Shown here piece by piece: positions 54,161 to 64,000 of a DNA stretch of 64,000 nt. A program made the translations under genes and the position numbers. A model generated the notes under the pieces. It did not search any database. It saw only the letters and a list, made by a program, of their open reading frames with translations, and was not told the DNA's origin. The stretch covers positions 30,828,333 through 30,892,332 of the forward strand of contig OX419756.1 of assembly GCA_948567375.1 (NCBI GenBank), in the 5' to 3' direction. The DNA is from Lunularia cruciata (lineage: Eukaryota; Streptophyta; Marchantiopsida; Lunulariales; Lunulariaceae). How positions within the stretch are numbered: position 1 is the stretch's first letter; each line of letters opens with the position of its first letter.

Positions 54161-56477
54161 GTTAAATTGGACTTTAGGGCACTTCATGATGGTGACTGGA
54201 GTACCAGTGATCTTGACCCGAGGTTCTCTGGGTTTACCCGCCTCGGCTTGGATCAGATCCTTAACTTTATATTTGATGCCTGTTGGAAAACTGGAGGCTT
54301 CATCTCTGTATCCTCCTCGAAACTCATCTCCCTAGTTCTTTGTACTACCACTTGTGTTTCTCTCTGCAAGGTCTTGGCTTTGGCGTTGGTTGGAATATCT
54401 CTTCCTTTGCAAAAAAAAAGCTTTTGGGTGCAGCCTCTTTGCCTTTTTTGAAGACAAAGACGTTGTGCTCACTTCTTTGGGATCACTCTTCTTCTTTCTT
54501 GAGCATGTCTCAACTTTCAAAATTTCAAGGACCGGCCATTCTCCATCCAAAGCCAAACTCCCTTCTTGAGGTCTCTCCTCCTCAAGTGTTAAACAATTTA
54601 CATGTGTATCTCCTTTTGACTGAAGCACAATACGCTCAGCTGGGGTTTGTACATACTTCACCAATGGCTTTGGGTGAGGTGGTTGTAAGCACTGATTTCC
54701 AATGTGGCATGATCCTTTGCAATTTCTACAAAGTGTAACATACCCAACTTGACACCTCAGCTCAGGGCAATTAGGAGACCAATGGCTCATAGAGCTATAA
54801 TTATAGCATGCTTTGATACAACATTTTGAGGCCTATTCTGGCACCCCATAGGTGGTCTTTGTTAGGGAGCATTTTTTTTGTACTCCCTTGGTCCATATCT
54901 TGGACCTTGGTATGATGTGCTTGCCTAAGGGTTTGGTACACTACTTGTTCTTGCTCACTTTGGTTCCATCTTGGAACCCAATCAATTTATTGCATTGGAT
55001 ATGCATTTTGGGTCAAACACTCCACATTTACCACATGTAGTGCACCATACATTTGGTCTACAAAATGAAGGAGGCTTTCTTTGGTCCTTCACCCCAATCA
55101 CCTGGATCTTGAAATCTGCAAACTCTTTAATAAGAGTCTCTAGCTTAGTACCATTTTTATTTACAACTTTTGTTGGGGGTATCAATGGTTTCTTTCCTTT
55201 GCATCTTCATATTCTTCTTGGCTCTGATTCTTCTTTGGATTTTAAAGATGAACTAGAAGACATGGAGGATTCTTTCAAAGAAAAGGATGTATTGCAAGAA
55301 GCTCTTTGTCTCGGCTTCTTGCCTTTCTTCTCTCAATTTCTTTGCTTATCGGAAGAATGAGAGTGAGCCACCTCATATTGGGTGACATGTTTGAGTACTT
55401 TATCCAAGGAAGCTACATTCCTCTCCCTAGCAAAGATCCAAATCTTTGGTGAGAAACCTCCGAGGAACCACGTGAGGGCTTGGGCATTGGAGTAACTCAC
55501 CACACTAGATTGCTTTGGTACTCAATCTAGTAGAGCCATGAACTGCTTAGAGTAGTCTCCCAACTTCTCTTTCTTCCTTTGGTCCAAATCATTGAGTGCC
55601 GCAAAGACACTTGTACCATAATCAACTTCCTAAAATTGTTCCTAGAAATTTGTTTGCAAGTCCGCCAAGTCAGTTGGTTTGAATCCCTTTTGCGTGATTG
55701 TACCAACTCCAAGCTTTCTTTTAGAGCATACTTGGAAAAATGTGCAGTCGGTCAGTAGAACCATGGTCCTTATTGGCAAAGGAGATGAATTCATCAGGGT
55801 CTTCATCTTGCTCCATCCCCTTATACTTTTGATAGGCGTGTTGGGTAATAGGTAGCAAAGTCATACAATAACTTTGAGGAATAGGCTATGGTAAAGTGGG
55901 GCTTGATGGCCCAAGGTACTGGCTGGTGATTGTTCATCAAATTCAGCCCAGGGGTTCACCAAGTTCAAAATGGGGTCTTCATTGATAGATCAATTTTTAG
56001 CTGGTACATTGACTTCAACCGGAGGTGAAGACAAAGGTTCAATATCTTCAGTTGGCTCTTTCAAATCCCTTTATACAAGTCAAAGAATCCTATGCAGAAG
56101 TTATTGACACTCTTCTTCTATCAAGATTCATGCTATCTTCTCACTAATGAATTATTTTATGAAACCAACTCCCTTGACATCTCTTGAGGAAGTCCATGTA
56201 CTAGGTCTTAGCAAATATGTTTGTTTGCTTATGTCTTTCTTCTTCTTGGGATATGGAGACACAAAGAAGCCTCACCACCCGATCTCTTGTTTCTTTGCTT
56301 GAGGTCTTTCAAGGCTTCCTGAACTTTGTGAAGAAGTTGCAAATCCAATACATTCTTCTTAGCTTCATCAAAGGTGAATTGGCACTTCTAGTGTTCTTCT
56401 TCTTCATCATGGTGCAAATTTTGTTTACAAACTCTCTCTCTTGTTGTTTTCTTGATGCAAAAATTCATATTTGTTGG
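54161..56477 (-). pseudogene. Family D gag, heavily decayed
   Basis: Pieces of gag on the minus strand. Cys-rich segments occur near 54690-54760 (CRNCKGSCHIGNQC) and 54990-55045 (CTTCGKCGVFDPKC). Upstream pieces match plant gag only loosely. No single frame exceeds about 150 codons. The stretch from about 56000 to 56477 probably holds the leader and gag start; I cannot define the start codon or PBS. Confidence 0.5.
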
Positions 56478-57283
56478 TGTGACAACCCGACAAATATCAC
56501 TTTTGTGGAAATTGGGTAAGTAAAGTTCATTCCCGTAAAGATACAAGTCAAAATTGGTCAAATACAAAGTCAAACAATAACATGTAGTTCTTCTTGGTTG
56601 CATCTTTAATCTCTCAGGTAGAAACCACACCCAGAAGAGAGTAACAAGCACTGATTCGTAGTCTTGTCAAAAATTAGCACACCTTAATCACATTCCATCA
56701 ATTCTTTCCAAATAGTCTTGATTATGATGATTCAGGCTCTCCCAAAAATGGCACTTCATTGCAAAACGACTTTGCCTTAGAATTGTGTTCCACCTCTCCA
56801 CTGAAGGCACAACTTCCTCGATTGAAATTGCTTCACATCAACTTTGCATTGCATTCACAAATCAAGAATACTACCAACCCTGTAATTCCTCTCAGATCTG
56901 TCAAGGCATTGCTTCGATTGCACTTCACTCAGGATCAAACACACAATATGAAGACCAAGGCTACGAAATCCAACATCCAACAAGCACACGGACTTGCACT
57001 TCAAAATTCTTCCAACACTCACAAACATAGACACAAAGTTGATACTCGAAATTAAGCTCAAGTGACGACCACTACTTCACAGCACTTCGCTTTATCTATT
57101 CTCAGAAATAATGAGCACTGAACAACATTTGACTACAAATGCCACTCTTAAATAGTGAAGCAATCGAACGTTATCTTCCTAATGTACCTCTTCATAATGA
57201 GTCTACAAACCTGCAAATCTGAAATGATAATGCACCTCTTCATATCTATCTAGTCAAATCTCCAATCAATTACTAATCCAACC
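56478..57283 (-). repeat. C-type terminal repeat at the D 5' side, cut by A5
   Basis: 806 bp matching the 3' part of C units (TGTGACAACCCGACAAATAT on the plus strand). The rest lies beyond A5, off the window. Confidence 0.75.
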
Positions 57284-57975
57284 TGTGAGCCAGCCTATCT
57301 CTCACTCAAGATGAACCTCTGATGGCTATTATGGTAGCATACCATAGACTTAGAAGGCAAGGAACCCCAACTCCATCATACTCCTCCAAGGCTAATACTC
57401 CAAGACTCAAGACATTGCTCACTAGAGAACTCAATGAGAGAGAGATAGTTGCAAATGAAAGGATGATGAGTACCTCCTCACCCCTTGTTTATATACTTGT
57501 GAAATAGTTACATACCAAAGTTACTAATTACCGTAGTAACTCAAGTTACTAGACTAAAAGTCAAGTAAAGTCAAAAAGTAGAAAGGAATATCTATTCACA
57601 CGGGCATATTCCACTTAGCATGTGGTCTTATCTTGACCCAATCACTAAGTCATGGATTCCTTCACATGTGCTATCCTTGGACTAAAGAAGAATCCAAAAC
57701 AAAAAGGCTTGCGGGCCCAAGAGTTCTCAACTCTTTCCTCAAAGCCAAACATCTAGGAATAATACCAAGTCAACACACTAAAATCCAAAATAGTGGTGCT
57801 CATCTTTTCTACTTCCTCTAAAGTAAGGTCCCTTCTATCTTAGCTATGACTAACTTTAGCTAACCATGACTAATATAGAACCATCCTTTATCTCTATATA
57901 AATAATATCTCTTAAGCAATTGTAATACCAAGCTAAATATCACAATACCACACACATGCACAAAAGGGTGTTCCA
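57284..57975 (-). repeat. Family A LTR (3' LTR of A5)
   Basis: 692 bp with several substitutions. The inner end is GTTCCA where young copies have GTTACA. Confidence 0.93.
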
Positions 57976-60346
57976 TTTACCCCCGGACTAAGTTTTCACT
58001 TAGTCCTCAAAGTGAAGGTCTCTTTACCTTTTATGGTACATCTTCAACTAACCATGGTTCATCCTATCAAAGTGTCTTCTTCCCAACTCCTTGAGATCAT
58101 AGGTGTAATTGCCCCACACCTTCTCCACTATGAAAGGTCCAAAGTACTCAGGCAACAGCTTCTTTTGCACTCTCTTGAATCAAATGGAATCAAACAACAT
58201 TACCCAATCACCTTCTTTGAAAGTCTCCACCTTCTTCTTGCCTTGCCTCTTGTCATAGCTCTCCTTTTGTTTCCTTTGGGCTTGCTCCACTTGAACCATA
58301 ACAACTGCTCTTGCCTCTAAGGTAGACTCAATACCATACACTAATTGAAATGGAGAATATTTGGTGGAAGTCTTCGGTTGTCCTATACTCCCACAAAACT
58401 ACATGAATCCTCTTGTCCCAATGATGTTTAGCCCCCTCCATTTTTGAATCTTTGGCCAACATCATGCACAAGGTCTGATTGGTTCTCTCTGTCAAGCCAT
58501 TGGAATTTGGCTTATAGGATGTAGTTACTCTATGTGTGATAGAGAAATGTTGTAGCATGGCTGTAGTAATGCTTTTTGTAAACTCTCCTCCTTTATCAGA
58601 AACCAACTCCAAAGGGCATCCAAACCTAGTGATAATGCATTCATAAAGAAATCTACCCACTTCATCTTCATTCTTGTCCCTCGATGGTCTAGCCTCAACC
58701 CACTTGGTAAGGTAATCAGTAACTACCACAATGTACTGATTGTTCCTTGGGGTTCTATTGAGAGGTCCTACAAAATCAATTCCCCACTTCTCAAAAGGTC
58801 CTAGCAATGGAATTGATCTAAAAGGTGGAGTGGATGTAAACTTTCTAGCAAAAGCTTGACAAACATGACAAGTTTTGCAATAATCAAGACAATCCTTGAA
58901 AATCCCTCTCCAATGGTAACCTGCATCTAGAATCTTGAAAGCAGTCACCTTTCCTGCAAAGTGTCCTCCATATACTAAACCTTCATGAAACTCCTTTATG
59001 AGTAGGAGAGACCCTTCCTAACCCACTGCTCTTCGAAGTAGACCATCTGCTCCTTGGTGAAAGAGAATATTCTCCATCATTGTGTAAGGTCTGGATCTTG
59101 TTGCAAGGGCCTTCCTCTCCCTAGCATGCATCCCTTCTGGATAGTAACCTTCCCTTCTTGTCACAAAATCCACAATCTCCTTGTTCTCCATTGGAACCTC
59201 TTGAGTGATTGAGATTGTCATGAGCTCTTCATCCAGGAAGGAATCATCCATAGGCTCATCTCCATCATGATCATAGGCTCTAGATAAAAAATCAGCATTT
59301 GCATATATCTTTCTTGGCCTATCCTCAATGGTGTAGTCATACTCAGACAAGAGTATCATCCACCTTGCTAGTCTCCCTTCAACATTAGGCTTGTTGAAGA
59401 AGTACTTCAAAGCCTTGTGATCCGTGACAATGGTGGCTTTCTCTCCAATCAAGTAGTGTCTAAACTTCTTGAGACCAAAGATCACTGCCAACCCTTCTCT
59501 CTCCGTGATAGAGTAGTTCTTCTCTGATGAAACCATCTGCCTACTAGCATAAGCTATTAGATGATCATGCCCATCTTAGTCTAATTGACTAAGAGTGCAT
59601 CCTATAGCTACATTAGAAGCATTAGTGTAGAGGATGAAAGGCTTACTCCAATCAGGTTAAGCAAGAATTGGAGCTACAACAAGGGATTGCTTGAGCTCTT
59701 CAAAAGCTTTGAGAGCCTCCTTGTCTTCCAAAATCACCATGTAATCTACACCCTTCTTCATGTAGATGGTCAATGCATAAGCCTTGTTGGAAAATGAGAA
59801 GATGAACCTCCTATAGTACCCAACTATCCCCAAGAATTGGCGTAACTTTGTCAAGCTTGAAGGGAATGGAAGGTCTCAGATTTTCCTCACCTTCTTAGGA
59901 TCAACTGCTATTCCATCCTTGGAGATGATATGCCCCAGAAGTAGACCTTCTTCACATCCAAAAATGCAGTTCTTTGGGTTGAGTGATGCATTTGCCTCAT
60001 CCAAGCGTTGCAAGACTTTGATTAGGTGCTCAAAGTGCTCCTCCTTGCTCCCATAGACACAAAAGTCATCAATGAAGTCTCTCATAAATTTCCCAATGAA
60101 AGGTTCAAATACCTTGTTCATGAACCGTTGGAATGTGGCTGGAGCATTGCAAAGCCCAAAAAGCATGACCTTGAGAGCGTTAGATCTCCAAGGTGTGGTG
60201 AATATGGTGAGTTGTTGATGCTCTACTGCAATCTTGATTTGGTTATATCCACTATAACCATCTCCAAAACTGTACCTCTCATGACCTGCAACCTCCTCCA
60301 AGAGCTCATCAATGAATGGCAATGGGTAGTAGTCCTTCTTGGTTAC
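57976..60346 (-). pseudogene. A5 pol remnant: RT, RNase H, integrase
   Basis: From 60322 downward: RT (GDGYSGYNQI, LFGLCNAPATFQR, FIDDFCVYG), thumb (FLGIVGYYRRF), RNase H (TDHKALKYF), integrase zinc region with CKTCHVC, and a core with GIDFVGPL, SDKGGEF and GLTERTN. Breaks include TAA near 59657, a stop near 59018 and a deletion of about 130 bp near 58320 that removes the segment between the core and the C-terminal GPF module. It is clearly dead and older than the tandem copies. Confidence 0.9.
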
Positions 60347-61033
60347 TGTGAGCCGGCCTGTCTCTCACTCAGGATGAAACTCTGATGGCTATTATGGTAG
60401 CGCACCATGGACTAAGAAGGCAAGGAACCCCAATTCCATCATACTCCTCCAAGGCTAACACTCCAAGACTCAAGACATTGCTCACTAGAGAACTCAATGA
60501 GAGAGAGATAGTTGCAAATGAAAGGATGTTGAGTACCTCTTCAACCCTTGTTTATATACTTGTGAAATAGTTACGTACCAAAGTTACTTATTACCATAGT
60601 AACTCAAGTTACTAGACTAAAAGTCAAGTAAAGTCAAAAAGTAGAAAGGAATATCCATTCACATGGGCATATTCCCCTAAGCACATGGTCTTGACCCAAC
60701 CACTAAGTCAAGGATTCCTTCACAAAGGCTATCCTTGGACTAAAGAAGAATCCAAAACAAAAAGGCTTGCGGGCCCAAGAGTTCTCAACTCTTTCCTCAA
60801 AGCCAAACACCTAGGAATAATACCAAGTCAACACACTAAAATCTAAAATAGTGGTGCTCATCTTTTCTACTTCCTCTAAAGTAAGGTCCCTTCTATCTTA
60901 GCTATGACTAACTTTAACTAACCATGACTAATATAGAACCATCTTTTATCTCTATATAAATAATATCTTTTAAGTACTTGTAATACCAAGCTAAATATCA
61001 CAATACCACACACATGCACAAATGGGTGTTACA
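60347..61033 (-). repeat. Family A LTR (3' LTR of A6)
   Basis: 687 bp. A few bases are missing near 60690 (AAGCACATGGTCTTGACC). Confidence 0.93.
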
Positions 61034-61081
61034 TTTACCCCCGGACTAAGTTTTCACTTTGTCCTCAAAGTGAAGGTCTCT

Positions 61082-61652
61082 CTACCTTCTATGGTACATC
61101 TTCAACTTATCATGGTTCATCCTATCAAAGTGTCTTCTTCCCAACTCCTTGAGATCATAGGTGTAATTGCCCCACACCTTCTCCATTATGAAAGGTCCAA
61201 AGTACTTAGGCAAAAACTTCTTTTGCACTCTCTTGAATTGAATGGAATCAAACAACATTACCCAATCACCTTCTTTGAAAGTCTCCACCTTCTTCTTGCC
61301 TTGCCTCTTGTCATAGCTCTCCTTTTGTTTCCTTTGGGCTTGCTCCACTTGAACCATAGTAACTGCTCTTGCCTCTTCCTACTCCATGAGTTGATCCTTC
61401 CTTGACTTCTCTGCATCACCTCCTTGTGCTTTCTTCAATCTCCTATGAATGCTTTGGAAGGTAGGAAAATCAAAGTGAATAGGTAAGGTAGACTCAATAA
61501 CATATACCAATTGAAATGGAGAATATCCGGTGGAAGTCTCATGGTTGTCCTATACTCCCACAAAACTGCATGAATCCTCTTGTCCCAATGATGTTTAGCC
61601 CCCTCCATTTCTGCATCCTTGGCCAACATCATGCACAAGGTCTGGTTGGTTC
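61082..61652 (-). pseudogene. A6 integrase, C-terminal part
   Basis: GPF module (KYFGPFIMEKVWG) and a basic linker (QAQRKQKESYDKRQGKKK), preceded by the core segment after the catalytic Glu (MLAKDAEMEGAKHHWDKR). A frameshift near 61540 separates them. The gene continues at 63608 beyond the C unit. Confidence 0.88.
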
Positions 61653-63607
61653 TGTGGTACCCACATTTTTCATTTTGGACAAGTTTTGAAGAAGAAGTGC
61701 CTTGCTAAAACCAAATTGAAACCAAATGGAGAAGAAATGAGAGGAAATTTGTATTTTGATCAAGCCCGAGAAGTCGACTTTGTGTCAAATGAAGACGGAC
61801 TCAACCAAGATTGAAAGAGGGCAGACCCAAAGGAGGAAGGGAAGTTGCAAGTTAGGATTCTTTCGGGGGCCATATCTTAGTGACCACAAGTCCAAATCAT
61901 GCGTGCTATATTTCGTTAGAAGCGTCTCTTTCAGAGCTTTCCGTTGCCACCAAAATCGCAAACTTTGAAGGTCTGTAGAAGAAGTTACAAGTATTTGAAG
62001 TTTCGGGAGTACATGTACAAAGTAGTTTAGTGTCTTTGGGTTGGCATGTTTGGACTTCGGATTGACATCTTTGGTCTTCGGGTTGGATCTTCGGACTTTG
62101 GATTGGCATCTTTGGACTTCGGGGTGGATCTTTGGACTTCTGACTTCAGACTTTGGTCTTCGGATGTTGGACTTCGGGTTTACACAACTTCGAGATAGAA
62201 GCTTCTTTGACTCAAGACGGAGACGACTGTATCTGAGATAGTTGGACTTCGGAGTGCAATGAAGATGAATTTGGGAATCTTGCCAGAGGCATTAGAGAGA
62301 GTTAGGATAGAGAAAGAATAGATAGCTAGGATACCCATGACATCAATTTCAGTTCCAATTGAAGATGGAACAAGAATTGAAGGAGAAGTAGCAATAGTGA
62401 ATAAACCCGAAGTGCAAGATTAGATTATAAGTGTCTTCGGGTCAATAACATGAGTGATTATGGGAAAGTGGGTTACAAATTGAAGGCATAGATAGTTTAC
62501 CCATGCTTTCAATTACAATTTGTGATGCGGATATAGTAGAATTAGCAAAAGAATTGATTGTAATTAGACCTGATGTTGCAGAAGTAGGAGTAAAGGTGTC
62601 ATTGGACTTGCAAATTGATACATTAGAGAAGACTGGGTCAGGAGATAAGAATGTAGATGGATTACCCATGAGCTCAATTGGAGATTGTAGTGAAGAAGTC
62701 GTAGAATTAGTAAAGAAATTAGTAGAATCAGTTGTACCCGAAGAAGGTGAAATAGTAGGAAGATCATCGGGTTTAGAAGCCGATGATGAAGTAGTCATCG
62801 GGTCCGAATAAAAGTCAATTTTAAGATAGGAAGGGTCAGATATGAAGAGTTAGATTGTCCTTTGGGATCTGTAGGTAGGAAAGGATGTTAGGAAGCGGTG
62901 CTTAGGTAGGTAAATCTACCGTTTGCTTCAGTATTTAAGGGGAGATTTTGCAATCTTATGTTATTCAGTATTCAACTTTCTGAAGATAGATAAAGCGAAG
63001 TGTTGGTCTGAGTACTTGTCGCTTAAGCTTAATTCTGATTGTCAATTTCGTGGTTGTGTATGTGAGTGTGGAGAATTCCAAAGAGCAAGTCAATGTGTTT
63101 GTGGATGTTGGAATCTGCAGCCTTGATCTTCATTCTGTGTGTTTGATCCTAAGTGAAGTGCATCGAAGCAATGCCTTGACAGATCTGAGAGGAATTGTAG
63201 TGTTGTTAGTATTCTGCATTGGTGAGTGCAGGTCGAAGTTGATGTGAAGCAATATTGATCGAGGAAGTTGTGCCTTCAGTGGAGGGGTGGAACACAATTC
63301 CGAGGTGAAATCGGTCTTTGCAGTGAAGTGTCGTCTTCGGGAGAATCTGAATCATCACAATCAAGAGTTGTTTGGACAGAATTTACTATGATGTGATTAT
63401 GTGTGCGTATTGTGACAAGTTGTCAAGATTGTGAGCTTGTTACTCTCTTTTGGGTGTAGTTTCTACCTGAGAGATTAAAGAAGCAATCAAGAAGAACTGC
63501 AATTGTGTTTTTTGACTTCGTATTTGACCAATTCCGGATTGTATCTCTATGGGAACGAACTTTACTTATCCGATTACCGCAAAAGTGATATTTGCCAGGT
63601 TGTCACA
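61653..63607 (+). mobile_element. Family C short unit (1.95 kb) inserted in A6
   Basis: 1955 bp with GGTTC exactly repeated on both sides (61648-61652 and 63608-63612). Starts TGTGGTACCC and ends GGTTGTCACA. It is homologous end to end with the 17812-19715 unit. It keeps only an acidic C-terminal remnant of the coiled-coil protein (62503-62811, 102 codons open) and lacks the N-part present in the long units. Confidence 0.9.
62035..62175 (+). repeat. Short degenerate tandem repeat in the C unit
   Basis: Repeated TTGGACTTCGG / GGCATCTTTGG words, about 20-bp irregular spacing. The related unit at 17812 has a similar CCGAAGTC cluster at 19205-19285. Confidence 0.55.
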
Positions 63608-64000
63608 GGTTCCCTCAGCCAAGCCACTGGAATTTGGCTTATAGGATATAGTTACTCTATGTGTGATAGAGAAATGTTGTAGCATGGCTATAGTAATGCT
63701 TCTTGTAAACTCTCCTCCTTTATCAGAAACCAACTCCAAAGGGCATCCAAACCTAGTGATAATGCGTTCATAAAGAAATCTACCCACTTCATCTTCATTC
63801 TTGTCCCTCAATGGTCTAGCCTCAACCCACTTGGTAAGGTAATCAATAACTACCACAATGTACTGATTGTTCCTTGGGGTTCTATTGAGAGGTCTTACAA
63901 AATCAATTCCCCACTTCTCAAAAGGTCCTAGCAATGGAATTGATCTAAGTGGTGGAGTGGATGTAAAATTTCTAGCAAAAGCTTGACAAACATGACAAGT
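63608..64000 (-). pseudogene. A6 integrase core, continued
   Basis: Integrase core on the minus strand: GIDFVRPLN, SDKGGEFTRS and the start of the GLAE segment, interrupted at 63607 by the C unit. It carries changes such as VRPL for VGPL. It runs off the window near the zinc region. Confidence 0.88.

Larger units (their letters stand above)
51934..57283 (-). mobile_element. Family D gypsy element, decayed, bordered by C-type ends
   Basis: Minus-strand element. In its direction: a C-type end (57283-56478), internal region with gag, protease, RT and start of RNase H (56477-52041), then 107 bp of the same C-type end (52040-51934). Integrase and most of the second repeat are missing. The 5' repeat is cut by A5. 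If C is its LTR, this is the only copy here with an internal region. Confidence 0.65.
57284..64000 (-). mobile_element. Family A element A5 (host of A6)
   Basis: Minus-strand A element inserted in the C-type repeat of D. It has its 3' LTR (57284-57975), then integrase, RNase H and RT to 60346, where A6 interrupts. The rest is outside the window. Confidence 0.9.
60347..64000 (-). mobile_element. Family A element A6, inserted in A5
   Basis: Minus-strand A element interrupting the RT gene of A5. 3' LTR 60347-61033, then the integrase gene, broken by a C unit (61653-63607) and resuming to the window edge. Confidence 0.9.

Noticed and set aside
61653..63607. Calling family C a DNA transposon because TGTGGTACCC and TGTGACAACCC are loosely inverted
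   Set aside because: The inverted match is very short, the duplication is 5 bp with TG...CA ends, no transposase is seen, and the same ends border a gypsy internal region (D).

Overview
The window is a deep stack of nested LTR retrotransposons from a repeat-rich streptophyte (plant-type) nuclear genome. I see no conventional host gene, rRNA or tRNA gene, operon or CRISPR array. Evidence for a plant is the Athila/Tat-like Ty3/gypsy polyproteins, a tRNA-Asp-like primer-binding site, and stop codons that look like decay of methylated cytosines in CAG and CGA contexts. The species cannot be named. A methyltransferase-bearing gypsy element points loosely to a non-flowering plant or charophyte, at low confidence.

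Four families explain nearly all of it. Family A has 692-bp LTRs (TGTAACACCC...GGCTCACA), a 1608-aa gag-pol ORF, an extra zinc-knuckle ORF upstream of gag, and about 4-bp target duplications. Family B is a gypsy element with the order gag - protease - C5 cytosine DNA methyltransferase - RT - RNase H - integrase - PHD finger. Its ends are split direct repeats (A1-internal-b1-A2-b2) rather than ordinary LTRs. Family C consists of TGTGGTACCC...GTTGTCACA units with 5-bp target duplications, in 1.9-kb and 3.7-kb forms. The long form carries a decayed coiled-coil protein gene. Family D is a ruined gypsy element bordered by C-type ends, so C may be the LTR of D.

Layout, left to right: 1-2141 is the 3' end of an A element (A1) inserted in B1. 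B1 (+) runs 2142-47656 with its own pieces at 2142-4472, 5682-6735, 16638-17811, 19716-19864 and 43325-47656. Between these pieces lie a deleted A element (Am1, 4473-5681, -), a second B element (B2, 6736-16637, -), a 1.9-kb C unit (17812-19715, -) and a large A element (Am2, 19865-43324, -). Am2 in turn holds a tandem A array (20219-35185, +; LTR-internal-LTR-internal-LTR with two intact gag-pol ORFs) and a 3.7-kb C unit (37917-42310, +), which itself contains a solo A LTR (38437-39128).

B1 sits inside C unit C3 (47657-49862, +), which sits inside C4 (49863-51241, -). Then come about 690 bp of unassigned AT-rich DNA, element D (51934-57283, -), A element A5 (57284 onward, -), A element A6 nested in A5 (60347 onward, -), and a 1.9-kb C unit (61653-63607, +) nested in A6.

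The elements work as self-contained replication units and not as a pathway. The most notable content is family B: a retroelement carrying its own DNA methyltransferase and a chromatin-reading PHD finger, with a permuted terminal-repeat layout. The youngest activity is the family A tandem and the solo LTR, whose LTRs look identical by eye.
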